In this document: one piece after another, positions 8,401 through 14,965 of the stretch
How the letters are laid out: each line of letters begins with the position of its first letter
Position numbering within the stretch: position 1 is the first letter of the stretch
Assembly (NCBI GenBank): GCA_964562165.1
Contig: CAZLRZ010000015.1
Location: forward strand, 1-18,562
DNA: 18,562 bases
Direction: 5' to 3'
Origin: JAKQLP01 sp964562165
Lineage (GTDB): Bacteria > Patescibacteriota > Dojkabacteria > B142 > OLB20
Notes under the pieces: model-generated
The model's database searches: none
Told to the model about the DNA's origin: nothing
What the model saw: the letters and a program-made list of their open reading frames with translations, nothing else
Program-made: the position numbers and the translations under genes

Positions 8401-8813
8401 TACTCTGCAGGCTCACTAGCAATAAGTGCTTTCAAGGCCTCATAATCAACTTCGTAATTGTTCCTGGAAAAAATCTTAAAACCAGACCAGCTTAAATCTC
8501 CATGCTGTGGAGAAATAAATATCGCTATATCATATATCCCTAAAGTGTTTTGGAATTGAAAAATGTCATATCCGATTTCGCCTGCATAATAAACCTCTTT
8601 ATGTAAATGAGAAGCAGCAAGGCAAAGAATGCTAAAAAGTTCTTTTGAATAGGCTCTAAAGTCGGTACCGATTAGGATTTTATCACCTGGGATAGTTTTT
8701 GTTATGGCGTAAAAAAGTTTGTATGCGAAGCCCTTTGTTATTTGTGTACGCGCAATACCCTTAATGCCATCAGCATAGAATACATCCTGTTTTTTTAAAT
8801 CGGGCAGTGACAT
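5403..8813 (-). CDS. glgP: Fusion: degenerate phosphohexomutase-like domain + alpha-glucan phosphorylase (GT35)
   Basis: An 1136-residue cytoplasmic protein. Residues about 1-465 follow the alpha-D-phosphohexomutase (PMM/PGM) fold in order: YADGIKG, GTDFR (49-53), the serine loop (100-115), NEQFPHHIPNP (209-219), the metal loop (244-249), the sugar loop (326-331) and a C-terminal domain ending QVYIEAEG. Residues about 475-1136 form a short-type glycogen phosphorylase of the DUF3417-containing group. They have NLWFTWNP (485-492), CMEFGLIDWMQIYSGGLGILAGD (574-596), HMNEGHSGF (736-744), WSRRLAAYKRPDL (938-950) and the pyridoxal phosphate site EASGTSGMKASANG with Lys1042. The phosphorylase should release glucose-1-phosphate from alpha-glucan, and all its main motifs are present. 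The mutase half has lost key residues: Gln103 stands in place of the phosphoserine, the metal loop reads DQDGNS, and there is no RPSGTEP loop. It is probably not an active mutase. The gene is divergent from the FAD dehydrogenase gene and sits just upstream of vanY. Confidence 0.9.
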   Translation of the reverse strand: MSLPDLKKQDVFYADGIKGIARTQITKGFAYKLFYAITKTIPGDKILIGTDFRAYSKELFSILCLAASHLHKEVYYAGEIGYDIFQFQNTLGIYDIAIFISPQHGDLSWSGFKIFSRNNYEVDYEALKALIASEPAEYNSTDETNNLFYHQLTIEKDYFLHIMKFFDPNNWKDFKIVVDGGNGLGGSIFKKFLTQFTKVNTITINTEPNEQFPHHIPNPLVPQNSLKLIEKLRLEKADLAVGLDQDGNSIVFIDENGIIINPNHLSALLLKIISKKSPGSKVGFDLKQSVGLSKKAEEYGLTGIKLASSFKLINRSLRDLELKYASESNGTYYFSDCNYTSSSLYTLFLVLNYLSESKKKLSEEINELSLTTSLSWQNNFLLNEFVSWDDITYALMDVFPDAIPDPKDGLTLTQDGFTIYCSMYRKHFIQVYIEAEGEILLHEIENKIYSKLLNYGVFIGAQHEEVDVEVIQATNRDKFETLLSNLWFTWNPHYILPIIDMYGDGWRKNIPPEAIIANYGKEKLNQILDAKAWELDQSLRLYYNYFKRTCFFENFITKNTKFEKLIKNPVIYFCMEFGLIDWMQIYSGGLGILAGDFVKQSSDFGLPLVAIGLFYHQGYLHQDFSPDGKQVEDYIHQDPMDFNLELVKNPDGTQLTIDVLLFDHMVKVRAWKQRVGTNDLYLLDTNFEDNEEWEDRLITGYLYGGDIENRIRQELVLAYGGMRLLEKLNISPSILHMNEGHSGFIIFEYTLSLMKKENIDFATALHKAQDKLVFTNHTLKQAGNDIFDFLLFEKYLGSTAKELGVDIAKLFELGDDKTYSSGGFSMTIFGMRNAKVSNAVSKIHSVAAKKIWPEYNLVPVTNGVHMPTWVSTEIHELLDEYLGENWHMGCQMLDFEKIKNIPRKRLWDAHKIRKQKLIHSLNSELGLNLRDDILTIAWSRRLAAYKRPDLLITDLERLKRIINNSKFPVQILIAGKSHPKDNIGKEILKRMNQCFASDEFHNKIEIIPGYNWQLARRMVSGSDIWLNTPYRYEEASGTSGMKASANGVIQFTTRDGWTDEVDWFKIGWEIPEENSASAMYEILENHILPLYYNHNEADYNTDWVDMMINSIQMALKDFSTDRMVREYLEKIYSQIL

Positions 8814-8866
8814 AAAACAATTTTTTTACTTAGATTAATATTACAATTTAGGGTTTATGAGTGCAA

Positions 8867-8894
8867 TTGATTTTAATTATTTGATTGTTATAAT
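8867..8894 (+). promoter_or_regulatory. Sigma70-type promoter for the FAD-dependent dehydrogenase gene
   Basis: TTGATT (8867-8872), a 16-base spacer and a perfect TATAAT (8889-8894) predict a transcription start near 8901, about 25 bases before the ATG at 8926. The site lies inside the longer reading frame that opens with the ATG at 8857, so it argues for the shorter protein. Motif match only. Confidence 0.55.
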
Positions 8895-8925
8895 AATAAA
8901 GTTCCCATTTTTTAAAAAACAAATT

Positions 8926-10287
8926 ATGTCTCCAAAAGAATATGATGTTTTAATTGTCGGGGCTGGCCCAGCAGGAGTATTTGCTACTCTCGAGTTGATG
9001 CAAAAATCCAAAAAGAAGCTAAAAATCGGACTAATCGATATGGGTAAAAGGATTGAAGAACGACTTCCGCATGAAGTTATGATGGGATTTGGCGGCGCAG
9101 GAACATATTCTGATGGCAAGCTACATTACACTCCAAAATTATCCCACGAAAAAGCTTTGCATTTAATAGACGTAGATGACTATCAAGAAATCCTTGATGA
9201 AGTTGAGGACATTTTTAAAAAGAATGGCGTTGTTGGAAAGTTCTATCCAGAAAATATGGAGCAAATAAATGAGCTTGTTGCGAATTGCGAAAGAAACAAT
9301 ATTGAATTAGTGGTTCGTAGGGCTCAACACGTAGGAACTGATAAATTAAAATTAGTAATGACTAAACTAGAAGATCAGATTATTAAAGGTAAGGTTGACT
9401 TACTTACCGAAGTTAAAATAGTTGATTTAATAACTAAAAATGGAAAGATTGATGGCTTGATTGATTCCAATGGATTAAGGTATAAGGCAAAAAGATATTT
9501 ACTAGCCCCCGGAAGAGTTAATACTAGATGGTTGCAAAACATAGGTACCAAACATGGTATTAAATACAATTATGATATGGTAGAAGTTGGTGTTAGGGTT
9601 GAATTTCCATCATCAATTATGGAAACCTACGCAAAAGCACTATACGAAATCGTTTTCAAAGTAAGAACAAAAACCTATGATGATGTAATCCGAACCTTTT
9701 GCTCTTGCCCAAACGGAATGGTTGCAATCGAGGAATATGATGGTTATGTTTGCGTTAATGGACATTCAAATTCTGATCACAATTCAAAAAACTCAAATTT
9801 CGCTTTTGTTTGCGAAGTTAATCTAACCGAACCTGTTGAAAATTCAGTCGCCTACGCAGAATCAATTGCTAGGCTTGCTTCAACAATAGGCGGAGGAAAG
9901 CCCGTTCTTCAAAGACTAGAAGACTTAAACAAGGGTAGAAGAAGCACTTGGCATAGACTTAATAAATCCTTGGTAACTCCTTCACTTAAAGAAGTGACTC
10001 CAGGTGATATTGCTATGGCTTTGCCGTACAGAATCGTTACGAACATCAAAGAAGGTCTTGCCCAATTAGACGCTGTTATGCCCGGAATAAACTCCGGATC
10101 AACTCTTTTATACGCTGCAGAAGTAAAATATAGATCATCAAAAGTGGATGTTAATAAAAATCTAGAAACTTCAATAAAGAACCTCTATGTCGCAGGTGAT
10201 GCTTCAGGTTTATCCGGAAGTATCACAGGAGCTGCAGCAACAGGAATCATGGCTGCAAGAGGGATTTTAGATGATATAAAGAATTAA
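8926..10287 (+). CDS. NAD(P)/FAD-dependent oxidoreductase (COG2509-type, uncharacterised FAD dehydrogenase)
   Basis: A 453-residue flavoprotein. The Rossmann FAD-binding motif is at the very N-terminus of this version (YDVLIVGAGPAGVFA; G12, G14, G17). This is followed by IDMGKRIEER and a GFGGAGTYSDGKL segment typical of the COG2509 group. The C-terminal FAD motif NLYVAGDASGLSGSITGAAATGI closes the fold. A cluster with several cysteines (FCSCPNG, then YVCVNG) lies mid-protein. I chose the ATG at 8926 over the upstream ATG at 8857. The extra 23 residues (hydrophobic, MSAIDFNYLIVIIIK) precede the nucleotide fold unusually far, and a TATAAT box lies within them. Members are usually soluble oxidoreductases whose substrate is not established, so no specific reaction is claimed. 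The gene is divergent from the phosphorylase fusion, and its stop is 1 base from tRNA-Arg on the other strand. Confidence 0.85.
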   Translation: MSPKEYDVLIVGAGPAGVFATLELMQKSKKKLKIGLIDMGKRIEERLPHEVMMGFGGAGTYSDGKLHYTPKLSHEKALHLIDVDDYQEILDEVEDIFKKNGVVGKFYPENMEQINELVANCERNNIELVVRRAQHVGTDKLKLVMTKLEDQIIKGKVDLLTEVKIVDLITKNGKIDGLIDSNGLRYKAKRYLLAPGRVNTRWLQNIGTKHGIKYNYDMVEVGVRVEFPSSIMETYAKALYEIVFKVRTKTYDDVIRTFCSCPNGMVAIEEYDGYVCVNGHSNSDHNSKNSNFAFVCEVNLTEPVENSVAYAESIARLASTIGGGKPVLQRLEDLNKGRRSTWHRLNKSLVTPSLKEVTPGDIAMALPYRIVTNIKEGLAQLDAVMPGINSGSTLLYAAEVKYRSSKVDVNKNLETSIKNLYVAGDASGLSGSITGAAATGIMAARGILDDIKN

Positions 10288-10288
10288 T

Positions 10289-10362
10289 TGCACCTGAGAG
10301 GACTTGAACCTCTAACATCCTGTTCCGAAGACAGGTGCTCTATCCAGTTGCGCTACAGGTGC
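10289..10362 (-). tRNA. tRNA-Arg (anticodon TCG)
   Basis: A 74-base cloverleaf on the minus strand. It has a 7-bp acceptor stem GCACCTG/CAGGTGC with discriminator A, a D arm GCGC..GAGC, and an anticodon arm CCTGT/ACAGG with loop CTTCGGA, giving anticodon TCG for the codon CGA. The T arm is AGAGG/CCTCT with loop TTCAAGT. The D stem has a G-A mismatch at its third pair, seen also in other bacterial tRNA-Arg. The 3' CCA is not encoded: the discriminator is followed by ATT. A CCA-adding enzyme is therefore needed. Confidence 0.95.
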
Positions 10363-10405
10363 ATTTAAAGATAAATTGAGCTACTATATTTTACCACAAA
10401 TAATT

Positions 10406-10434
10406 AAAAAAGAGCTCTAAAAAGAGATTGGCTC
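10406..10434 (-). terminator. Weak rho-independent terminator at the end of sanA
   Basis: On the minus strand a CTCT-TTTT-AGAG hairpin is extended by GAG/CTC pairing with a five-base bulge and is followed directly by six T. The stem overlaps the last codons and stop of sanA. The helix is short and AT-rich loops are common here, so this is a modest call. Confidence 0.35.
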
Positions 10435-11106
10435 ACCCAAGACCACATCTTGTGGCGGGTTAACATAAATTTCCCAATATGCCAGTAGTGTAGCCAATAA
10501 ATCACGCATCGTGAACCTATTAATATCAACATATTCGTTTTTATCTGCTTTGTATCCAATTGCCTCTATTCCAAGCGAATTACAGGTGTACAAGGCTCTG
10601 GTTAAATGAAAATCTTGAGTAATTAAGATTGCTTTTTCAACCCCGAAAATATATTTTGCTCTATAACAAGTGTCGTAAGTCCTTCTGCCTGCAAAGTCGC
10701 CCTGCAGATCAAAAATACTGACTCCATTTTTTTGCGCATAATCCATCATTACCTGAGGTTCATTATAATTTGAAACCCGATTATCGCCGGACATTATGAT
10801 CTTTTTTACTTTACCCGCTTTATAAAGTTCTATAGCTGAATTTATTCTATCTTCAAGAACAGAGCTGGGATCATTCCCAAAATTTGTAAGTCCGGCTCCA
10901 AACACAATTGCTACTCTTGTTTCCGGGATCTTTTCAACAGATGAATATATTAGATTGTTATAGTAGCGATCTAAAACCCTTAGCATATTAAAGGGGACTA
11001 CAATTGTGAAAATAGTTATATAAATAACTAAGCTTAGAATAAACTTTAAAAATTTCTTAAAATCGGGGCGATAACTTAAAATCGCCTTAACTTTACGAAT
11101 AAACAT
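10417..11106 (-). CDS. sanA: SanA/ElyC/YdcF family (DUF218) membrane protein
   Basis: A 229-residue protein with one N-terminal transmembrane helix (about residues 19-40) and a DUF218 domain outside or at the membrane. The domain has the family motifs in order: AIVFGAG (66-71), PSSVLEDRINSAIELYKAGK (80-99), IIMSGDN (103-109), YNEPQVMMDYA (114-124), DFAGRRTYDTCYRA (137-150) and ILITQDFHLTRALY (160-173). SanA-like proteins are linked to envelope barrier function, for example vancomycin exclusion in Escherichia coli, but their biochemical activity is unsettled. The length matches SanA (about 230-240 residues). The gene is divergent from gapN with only 57 bases between starts, and tRNA-Arg follows on the same strand. 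Family assignment is strong and the function is inferred from homologues. Confidence 0.87.
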   Translation of the reverse strand: MFIRKVKAILSYRPDFKKFLKFILSLVIYITIFTIVVPFNMLRVLDRYYNNLIYSSVEKIPETRVAIVFGAGLTNFGNDPSSVLEDRINSAIELYKAGKVKKIIMSGDNRVSNYNEPQVMMDYAQKNGVSIFDLQGDFAGRRTYDTCYRAKYIFGVEKAILITQDFHLTRALYTCNSLGIEAIGYKADKNEYVDINRFTMRDLLATLLAYWEIYVNPPQDVVLGEPISF

Positions 11107-11163
11107 ATTATTTGCCTAAGTACAAAAAAAAAGTTAATCTATTAATATCTTACTAAATTTAAC

Positions 11164-12576
11164 ATGAATGCGAAAATAATTCTCAACAACCAATTTATTG
11201 ATTCCGCTAAAAGCGAAGTGATGCAAATCAACTCTATACTTGATAATTCGCAACTTGGACAAATTGAATGCGCCACCGGCGAACAAGCAGTAGAATCGAT
11301 TGTTTCTGCACAAAATGCTTTTGAAAGCTGGAAATTCACCAATTTAAGCGAAAGGGTCGAAATCCTTAAGAAATCCTCTGTGCTTTTAAAAGGCAAGGTG
11401 GATTTATTATCGAATTTACTGAGCCACGAAATTGGTAAATCTCCTGAAGATGCAAAATCTGAAATTGCTAGATCAATTGAGTACTTAGATATGACAATTG
11501 ACGCAGTAAAATTTGTAAACGGGAAAGTCTATTACGGCGATGTATATAATAAATATCCAAGGAATAGAAAAACAGGTTTTTACTCTAGAATACCATTAGG
11601 TGTAATTCTAGCGATTTCTCCTTTTAATTACCCAATAAATTTATCAATAACTAAAATTGCGCCTGCATTAGTCACAGGTAATACCGTGGTTTTTAAACCG
11701 GCCTTTAATGGCAGCTTAACTGCTTTTGAATTTTACAAAACTTTTGTAGAAGCCGGTTTGCCTGAAGGTGTTTTGAATTTTGTTACCGGGAAATCATCTG
11801 AAATCGGAGATGTTTTAATTTCGCACAAATCAATTGCTCTTATTGCCTTTACAGGTAGTACCGATGTCGGCAATCATATTAAACAAATCTCAAATGGCAT
11901 CCCTTTACTTTTAGAACTAGGTGGAAAAGATAATGCAATTGTTTCAAATAATGCTGATTTAGATTTAGCCACAAACGAAATCGTAAGCGGCGCTTTTAGT
12001 TATTCAGGACAAAGGTGCACTGCACAAAAATTGGTCTTAGTATATAAAGATGTTGCAGAGACTTTAAAACAAAAGATCCAAGATAAAATGTCATCATTAA
12101 ATTTAGGTCCAATGTTAAATTCAGAGGCCGTAGATTATGTTTTGGAATTAATTAAGGATGCCGAAGACAAAGGCGCACAAGTAGTCGTTAGAGGCTCCAG
12201 GAGCGGCAACGTACTTTCCCCAACCCTATTGTATGGAGTAACGCCAGAAATGCGAATCTTTTTTGAAGAGCAATTTGGCCCTGTATTACCAATTTCATTA
12301 GTCGAAAACGAAGCTGATGCTTTAGCAAAGGCAAATATGTCTAAGTTTGGCCTTCAAGCATCCGTTTATACGGAAAATATTGAAGAGGCATATAGACTTG
12401 CAGATAAATTAGAGGTCGGATCCGTCCAAATAAACGGAAAAGGTGATAGAGGACCGGATAACTTTCCATTTGGCGGAGTAAAAGATTCCGGTTCAATGAT
12501 GCAAGGCTTAACAGAATCTCTAGAATTAATGACCAGAGGCAAGTTAATAGTCCTTAACCTTCATAAAACAAATTAA
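11164..12576 (+). CDS. gapN: NADP-dependent non-phosphorylating glyceraldehyde-3-phosphate dehydrogenase
   Basis: A 470-residue aldehyde dehydrogenase superfamily enzyme. The best match in memory is streptococcal GapN, which oxidises glyceraldehyde-3-phosphate directly to 3-phosphoglycerate and makes NADPH instead of ATP. Visible are the oxyanion Asn155 in ISPFNYP, the cofactor region VVFKP (Lys178) and FTGSTDVG (229-236), the general base Glu251 in LELGGKD, and the nucleophile Cys285 in SYSGQRCTAQK. Also present are EEQFGPVLP and the GapN-like C-terminal segment VGSVQINGKGDRGPDNFPFGG. The length is normal (470 to 480). The segment around Cys285 and the RGPDNFPF segment separate GapN from generic aldehyde dehydrogenases. 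The stop codon overlaps that of the convergent GH57 gene by three bases. Other ALDH substrates cannot be fully excluded without assay. Confidence 0.87.
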   Translation: MNAKIILNNQFIDSAKSEVMQINSILDNSQLGQIECATGEQAVESIVSAQNAFESWKFTNLSERVEILKKSSVLLKGKVDLLSNLLSHEIGKSPEDAKSEIARSIEYLDMTIDAVKFVNGKVYYGDVYNKYPRNRKTGFYSRIPLGVILAISPFNYPINLSITKIAPALVTGNTVVFKPAFNGSLTAFEFYKTFVEAGLPEGVLNFVTGKSSEIGDVLISHKSIALIAFTGSTDVGNHIKQISNGIPLLLELGGKDNAIVSNNADLDLATNEIVSGAFSYSGQRCTAQKLVLVYKDVAETLKQKIQDKMSSLNLGPMLNSEAVDYVLELIKDAEDKGAQVVVRGSRSGNVLSPTLLYGVTPEMRIFFEEQFGPVLPISLVENEADALAKANMSKFGLQASVYTENIEEAYRLADKLEVGSVQINGKGDRGPDNFPFGGVKDSGSMMQGLTESLELMTRGKLIVLNLHKTN

Positions 12577-13853
12577 TCTTTGTACAAAAGAAGTTTGTTT
12601 TTAAAGTTATTCAAAACATTCATGTAGTTGATGTAGGCGTCATATGGTGATTCATAGTGGCTAAAATAAGCATGAACATCACCATCGCTCCAATACTTTG
12701 TGGACATATAGTAAAAGTGGTCCGAGGTTTGTAATAGTCTCCAAGTATCTAAAATTTGCTCAAACTTTTCTTTGTTTTTGGCTTTTTTACTTATGATTTT
12801 GATATATCTTTTTAATTCGTAAACTTTTTTAAGGGCTTCCTTTTGCATACGATTTTGTGTCCAAGCCGAAAGGTCTCTTTCGAGATCTGCCCATGATACT
12901 AAGTTTGGCATCGAAACCTTATCTTTAATTTCTAAAGAATCAACGGTTTCGCTAGGGGTTTTAAAGGAAATATCTCTTTTTAATAGTTCCCCAGGTAATT
13001 GTTTTAAAAACTTAAAAATTCCGGTATCTTCCCATTGATGTTCTCCAAAGGTTTCGTAATCCATAAATAAATTGATTGTTTCGGCTTTTAAAAGCGATAC
13101 CCAATCTGCAAACTTTTCGGCAGTTAGCGGATACCCTGCCCAGCCCTTGTTTCCGAATCTAAAGGCGATATCGTCAGACAGTTTGTAGTTTTTCAATAAT
13201 AGTCCGATTCGAGGCGTTATCTTATTATCAAAACGTTTATTTATTAACAGTGCCTTTTGAGTATAAGGTAGGTTTTCTTCGGGAGCGGTGTATAAAAAGT
13301 TGGGTGAACGCCAATGAAGATATTTGTCCCATCCTTCTGCCAAGATGCCTTTAAAGCCTAATTGACGAGCAAATTCAGCTATCTTATTGCTATAGATTAA
13401 CTCGGTATTTCGAAATACTTTTGGCTTTTGTTTAAAAAGTTCCCAGACCTTTGCTCTGTGCTTCAATACTTGTTCTATGAATTCTTCTTTTGAGTAAATA
13501 AACGAAAGTGAGTGGTAATAAGTTTCAGAAAGTATTTCTACGTTTTTTGTTTTTGCGAGTGTTTGAAAACTGTGAATAAGTTTGGGATCATATTCTTCTG
13601 CTTGGTCAATAAACGTGCCACTTAATGAGTATGCGCATTTAAACTCAGGGTACTTTTTAATAATTTCAAGAATTAACTTATTTGTTGGGTAATAGCATTT
13701 TTTTGATACTTTATTTAATATTTCTTCATTATCTTTTGAAAAAAGGGGCTTATCGGAATTTATATCAAAATAGTTAAGGCTATTTAGTCTTTTGGGTTGA
13801 TGAACTTGAAAATAGAAACACACAGCCTTTTTAGGGCTAGGCTTTGATTTCAC
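12573..13853 (-). CDS. Glycoside hydrolase family 57 protein (alpha-amylase-like)
   Basis: A 426-residue cytoplasmic GH57 enzyme (COG1449 type), expected to hydrolyse or rearrange alpha-1,4-glucan. Conserved regions in order are CFYFQVHQP (12-20, motif 1 with His18), YSLSGTFIDQ (75-84), FRNTELIYSN with the likely nucleophile Glu151, and NLFMDYETFGEHQ with the likely acid/base Asp265 (261-273). The later region includes SWADLERDLSAW (320-331). There is no signal peptide. The start is GTG and overlaps the stop of the upstream glycosyltransferase by one base (TAGTG), so the two are translationally coupled. A GT plus GH57 pair is a recurring arrangement in bacterial and archaeal glycogen loci. 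Whether the enzyme is an amylase, a branching enzyme or a transferase cannot be settled from the sequence; the length favours the amylase-like group over the longer branching enzymes. Confidence 0.87.
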   Translation of the reverse strand: MKSKPSPKKAVCFYFQVHQPKRLNSLNYFDINSDKPLFSKDNEEILNKVSKKCYYPTNKLILEIIKKYPEFKCAYSLSGTFIDQAEEYDPKLIHSFQTLAKTKNVEILSETYYHSLSFIYSKEEFIEQVLKHRAKVWELFKQKPKVFRNTELIYSNKIAEFARQLGFKGILAEGWDKYLHWRSPNFLYTAPEENLPYTQKALLINKRFDNKITPRIGLLLKNYKLSDDIAFRFGNKGWAGYPLTAEKFADWVSLLKAETINLFMDYETFGEHQWEDTGIFKFLKQLPGELLKRDISFKTPSETVDSLEIKDKVSMPNLVSWADLERDLSAWTQNRMQKEALKKVYELKRYIKIISKKAKNKEKFEQILDTWRLLQTSDHFYYMSTKYWSDGDVHAYFSHYESPYDAYINYMNVLNNFKNKLLLYKD

Positions 13854-14913
13854 TAAAGTATATTTTGATAAACTTCTAATACTTTATCAGCTTGTCTTGA
13901 CCAAGTCAATTGACTCANNNNNNNNNNNNNNNNNNNNNNNNNNNNNNNNNNNNNNNNNNNNNNNNNNNNNNNNNNNNNNNNNNNNNNNNNNNNNNNNNNN
14001 NNNNNNNNNNNNNNNNNAAACTACCTGCGAATATAACATTGTCACTTATGCCTAGATCGAATGACATTTCTACCAATTTATTCAACATTGGCCCTGTGCC
14101 TACAAAAACAAACTTAATATTCTTCTTTTTGGACAATACCAATTTTGCAGCTTTCAAAAGATAATCAGCGCCTTTTTGAACAGACATTCTAGCTAAAAAT
14201 AATACTATTTTATCGTTGTTTGATTTAAAACCGCTAGAAGAAACTTCAGTACTACTGGAATTATCAACGGCATTATGAACAACGCTAATTTTATCGGGAT
14301 TAATTGAGAACTTTTCTATCAACATATTCTTAGTATATTTGGATACAGCAATAATTTTATCAGCTTTTTCTAGCGCTATTTTTTCGTATTTTAAAATTGT
14401 AGGATTGGGATTATTAGCTGATCGGTCGTATTCCGTTGAATGTATATGAAAAATAAGTGGTTTATTTAAAACTTTTTTTGCCTCAATCCCTGCAAGTGCA
14501 GTCATCCAGTCGTGACAATGAATAATATCAGTCTTTATTTTTTTACAAAGTTCAGCGGAAGCTAAAGCGTATCGTTCGACTTCAAATATCAAATTTTGCC
14601 CATATAATTCTGAGTTTTCATTGAAGTTTTTGCTTCCTGCTTCGTAATCATACAGGGTGGATGAAATATATGGACAAATTGCGCAATCAACTGAAATTTT
14701 CTTTAGATATGCTTGATCAAAATGAACGGATGAAGCATTTAACAACTTAAACTTATCAGGTGAAATATCTATTGGAAGTTTAGGGACGACAAAAGTTACT
14801 TCTGCGCCCTTAGATGAAAGTGAATCTGTAAGGTTTCTACAAACGACACCAAGTCCACCACTCATTACAGGAGCTAATTCCCAACCAAACATCAGTACTT
14901 TAATTGCACTCAT
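13853..14913 (-). CDS. Glycogen-synthase-like glycosyltransferase (GT4/GT5), interrupted by assembly gap
   Basis: A GT-B fold glycosyltransferase on the minus strand. The first 298 residues are readable. They have the KVLMFGWELAP...SGGLG acceptor/donor loop (5-22), HCHDWMTALAG (132-142), FHIHSTEYDR (155-164) and the start of the C-terminal lobe with FLARMSVQKGAD (Arg242 and Lys247, likely sugar-nucleotide diphosphate contacts). The 100 N then hide the donor-binding Glu region (E-x7-E). After the gap the frame resumes as SQLTWSRQADKVLEVYQNIL and stops TAG at 13855-13853, which is a normal C-terminus for this family. The gene therefore continues past the gap to overlap the GTG of the GH57 gene. 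The pre- and post-gap frames do not match for exactly 100 bases, so the gap length is a placeholder. It likely elongates alpha-glucan from a nucleotide sugar; the donor is unknown. Confidence 0.85.
13918..14017. other. Assembly gap (100 N)
   Basis: A run of exactly 100 undetermined bases, the usual scaffold placeholder for a gap of unknown size. It falls in the C-terminal lobe of the glycosyltransferase. Comparison with related enzymes suggests that about 100 residues (about 300 bases) are really missing. Confidence 0.98.
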
Positions 14914-14929
14914 GGAGCAGTTTCTTTAT

Positions 14930-14946
14930 ATTTGAATTATTCAAAT
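14930..14946. promoter_or_regulatory. Perfect 17-base palindrome overlapping the thrS -35 region
   Basis: ATTTGAAT-T-ATTCAAAT has two perfect 8-base arms around one central base. It lies between the divergent starts of the glycosyltransferase gene and the thrS leader, and covers the candidate -35 element. The size and symmetry fit an operator for a dimeric regulator, but chance is possible in AT-rich DNA. Confidence 0.35.
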
Positions 14947-14958
14947 TTATGATATAAT
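14932..14958 (+). promoter_or_regulatory. Promoter of the thrS T-box leader
   Basis: A perfect TATAAT (14953-14958) preceded by TGA forms an extended -10 element (TGnTATAAT). A TTGAAT at 14932-14937, 15 bases upstream, could act as a -35. The short spacer is tolerable with an extended -10. The predicted transcription start is near 14966. Confidence 0.6.
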
Positions 14959-14965
14959 ATTTTTC

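Noticed and set aside
13910..14164. Plus-strand reading frame across the N gap
   Set aside because: It consists largely of undetermined residues and lies antisense to the glycosyltransferase.
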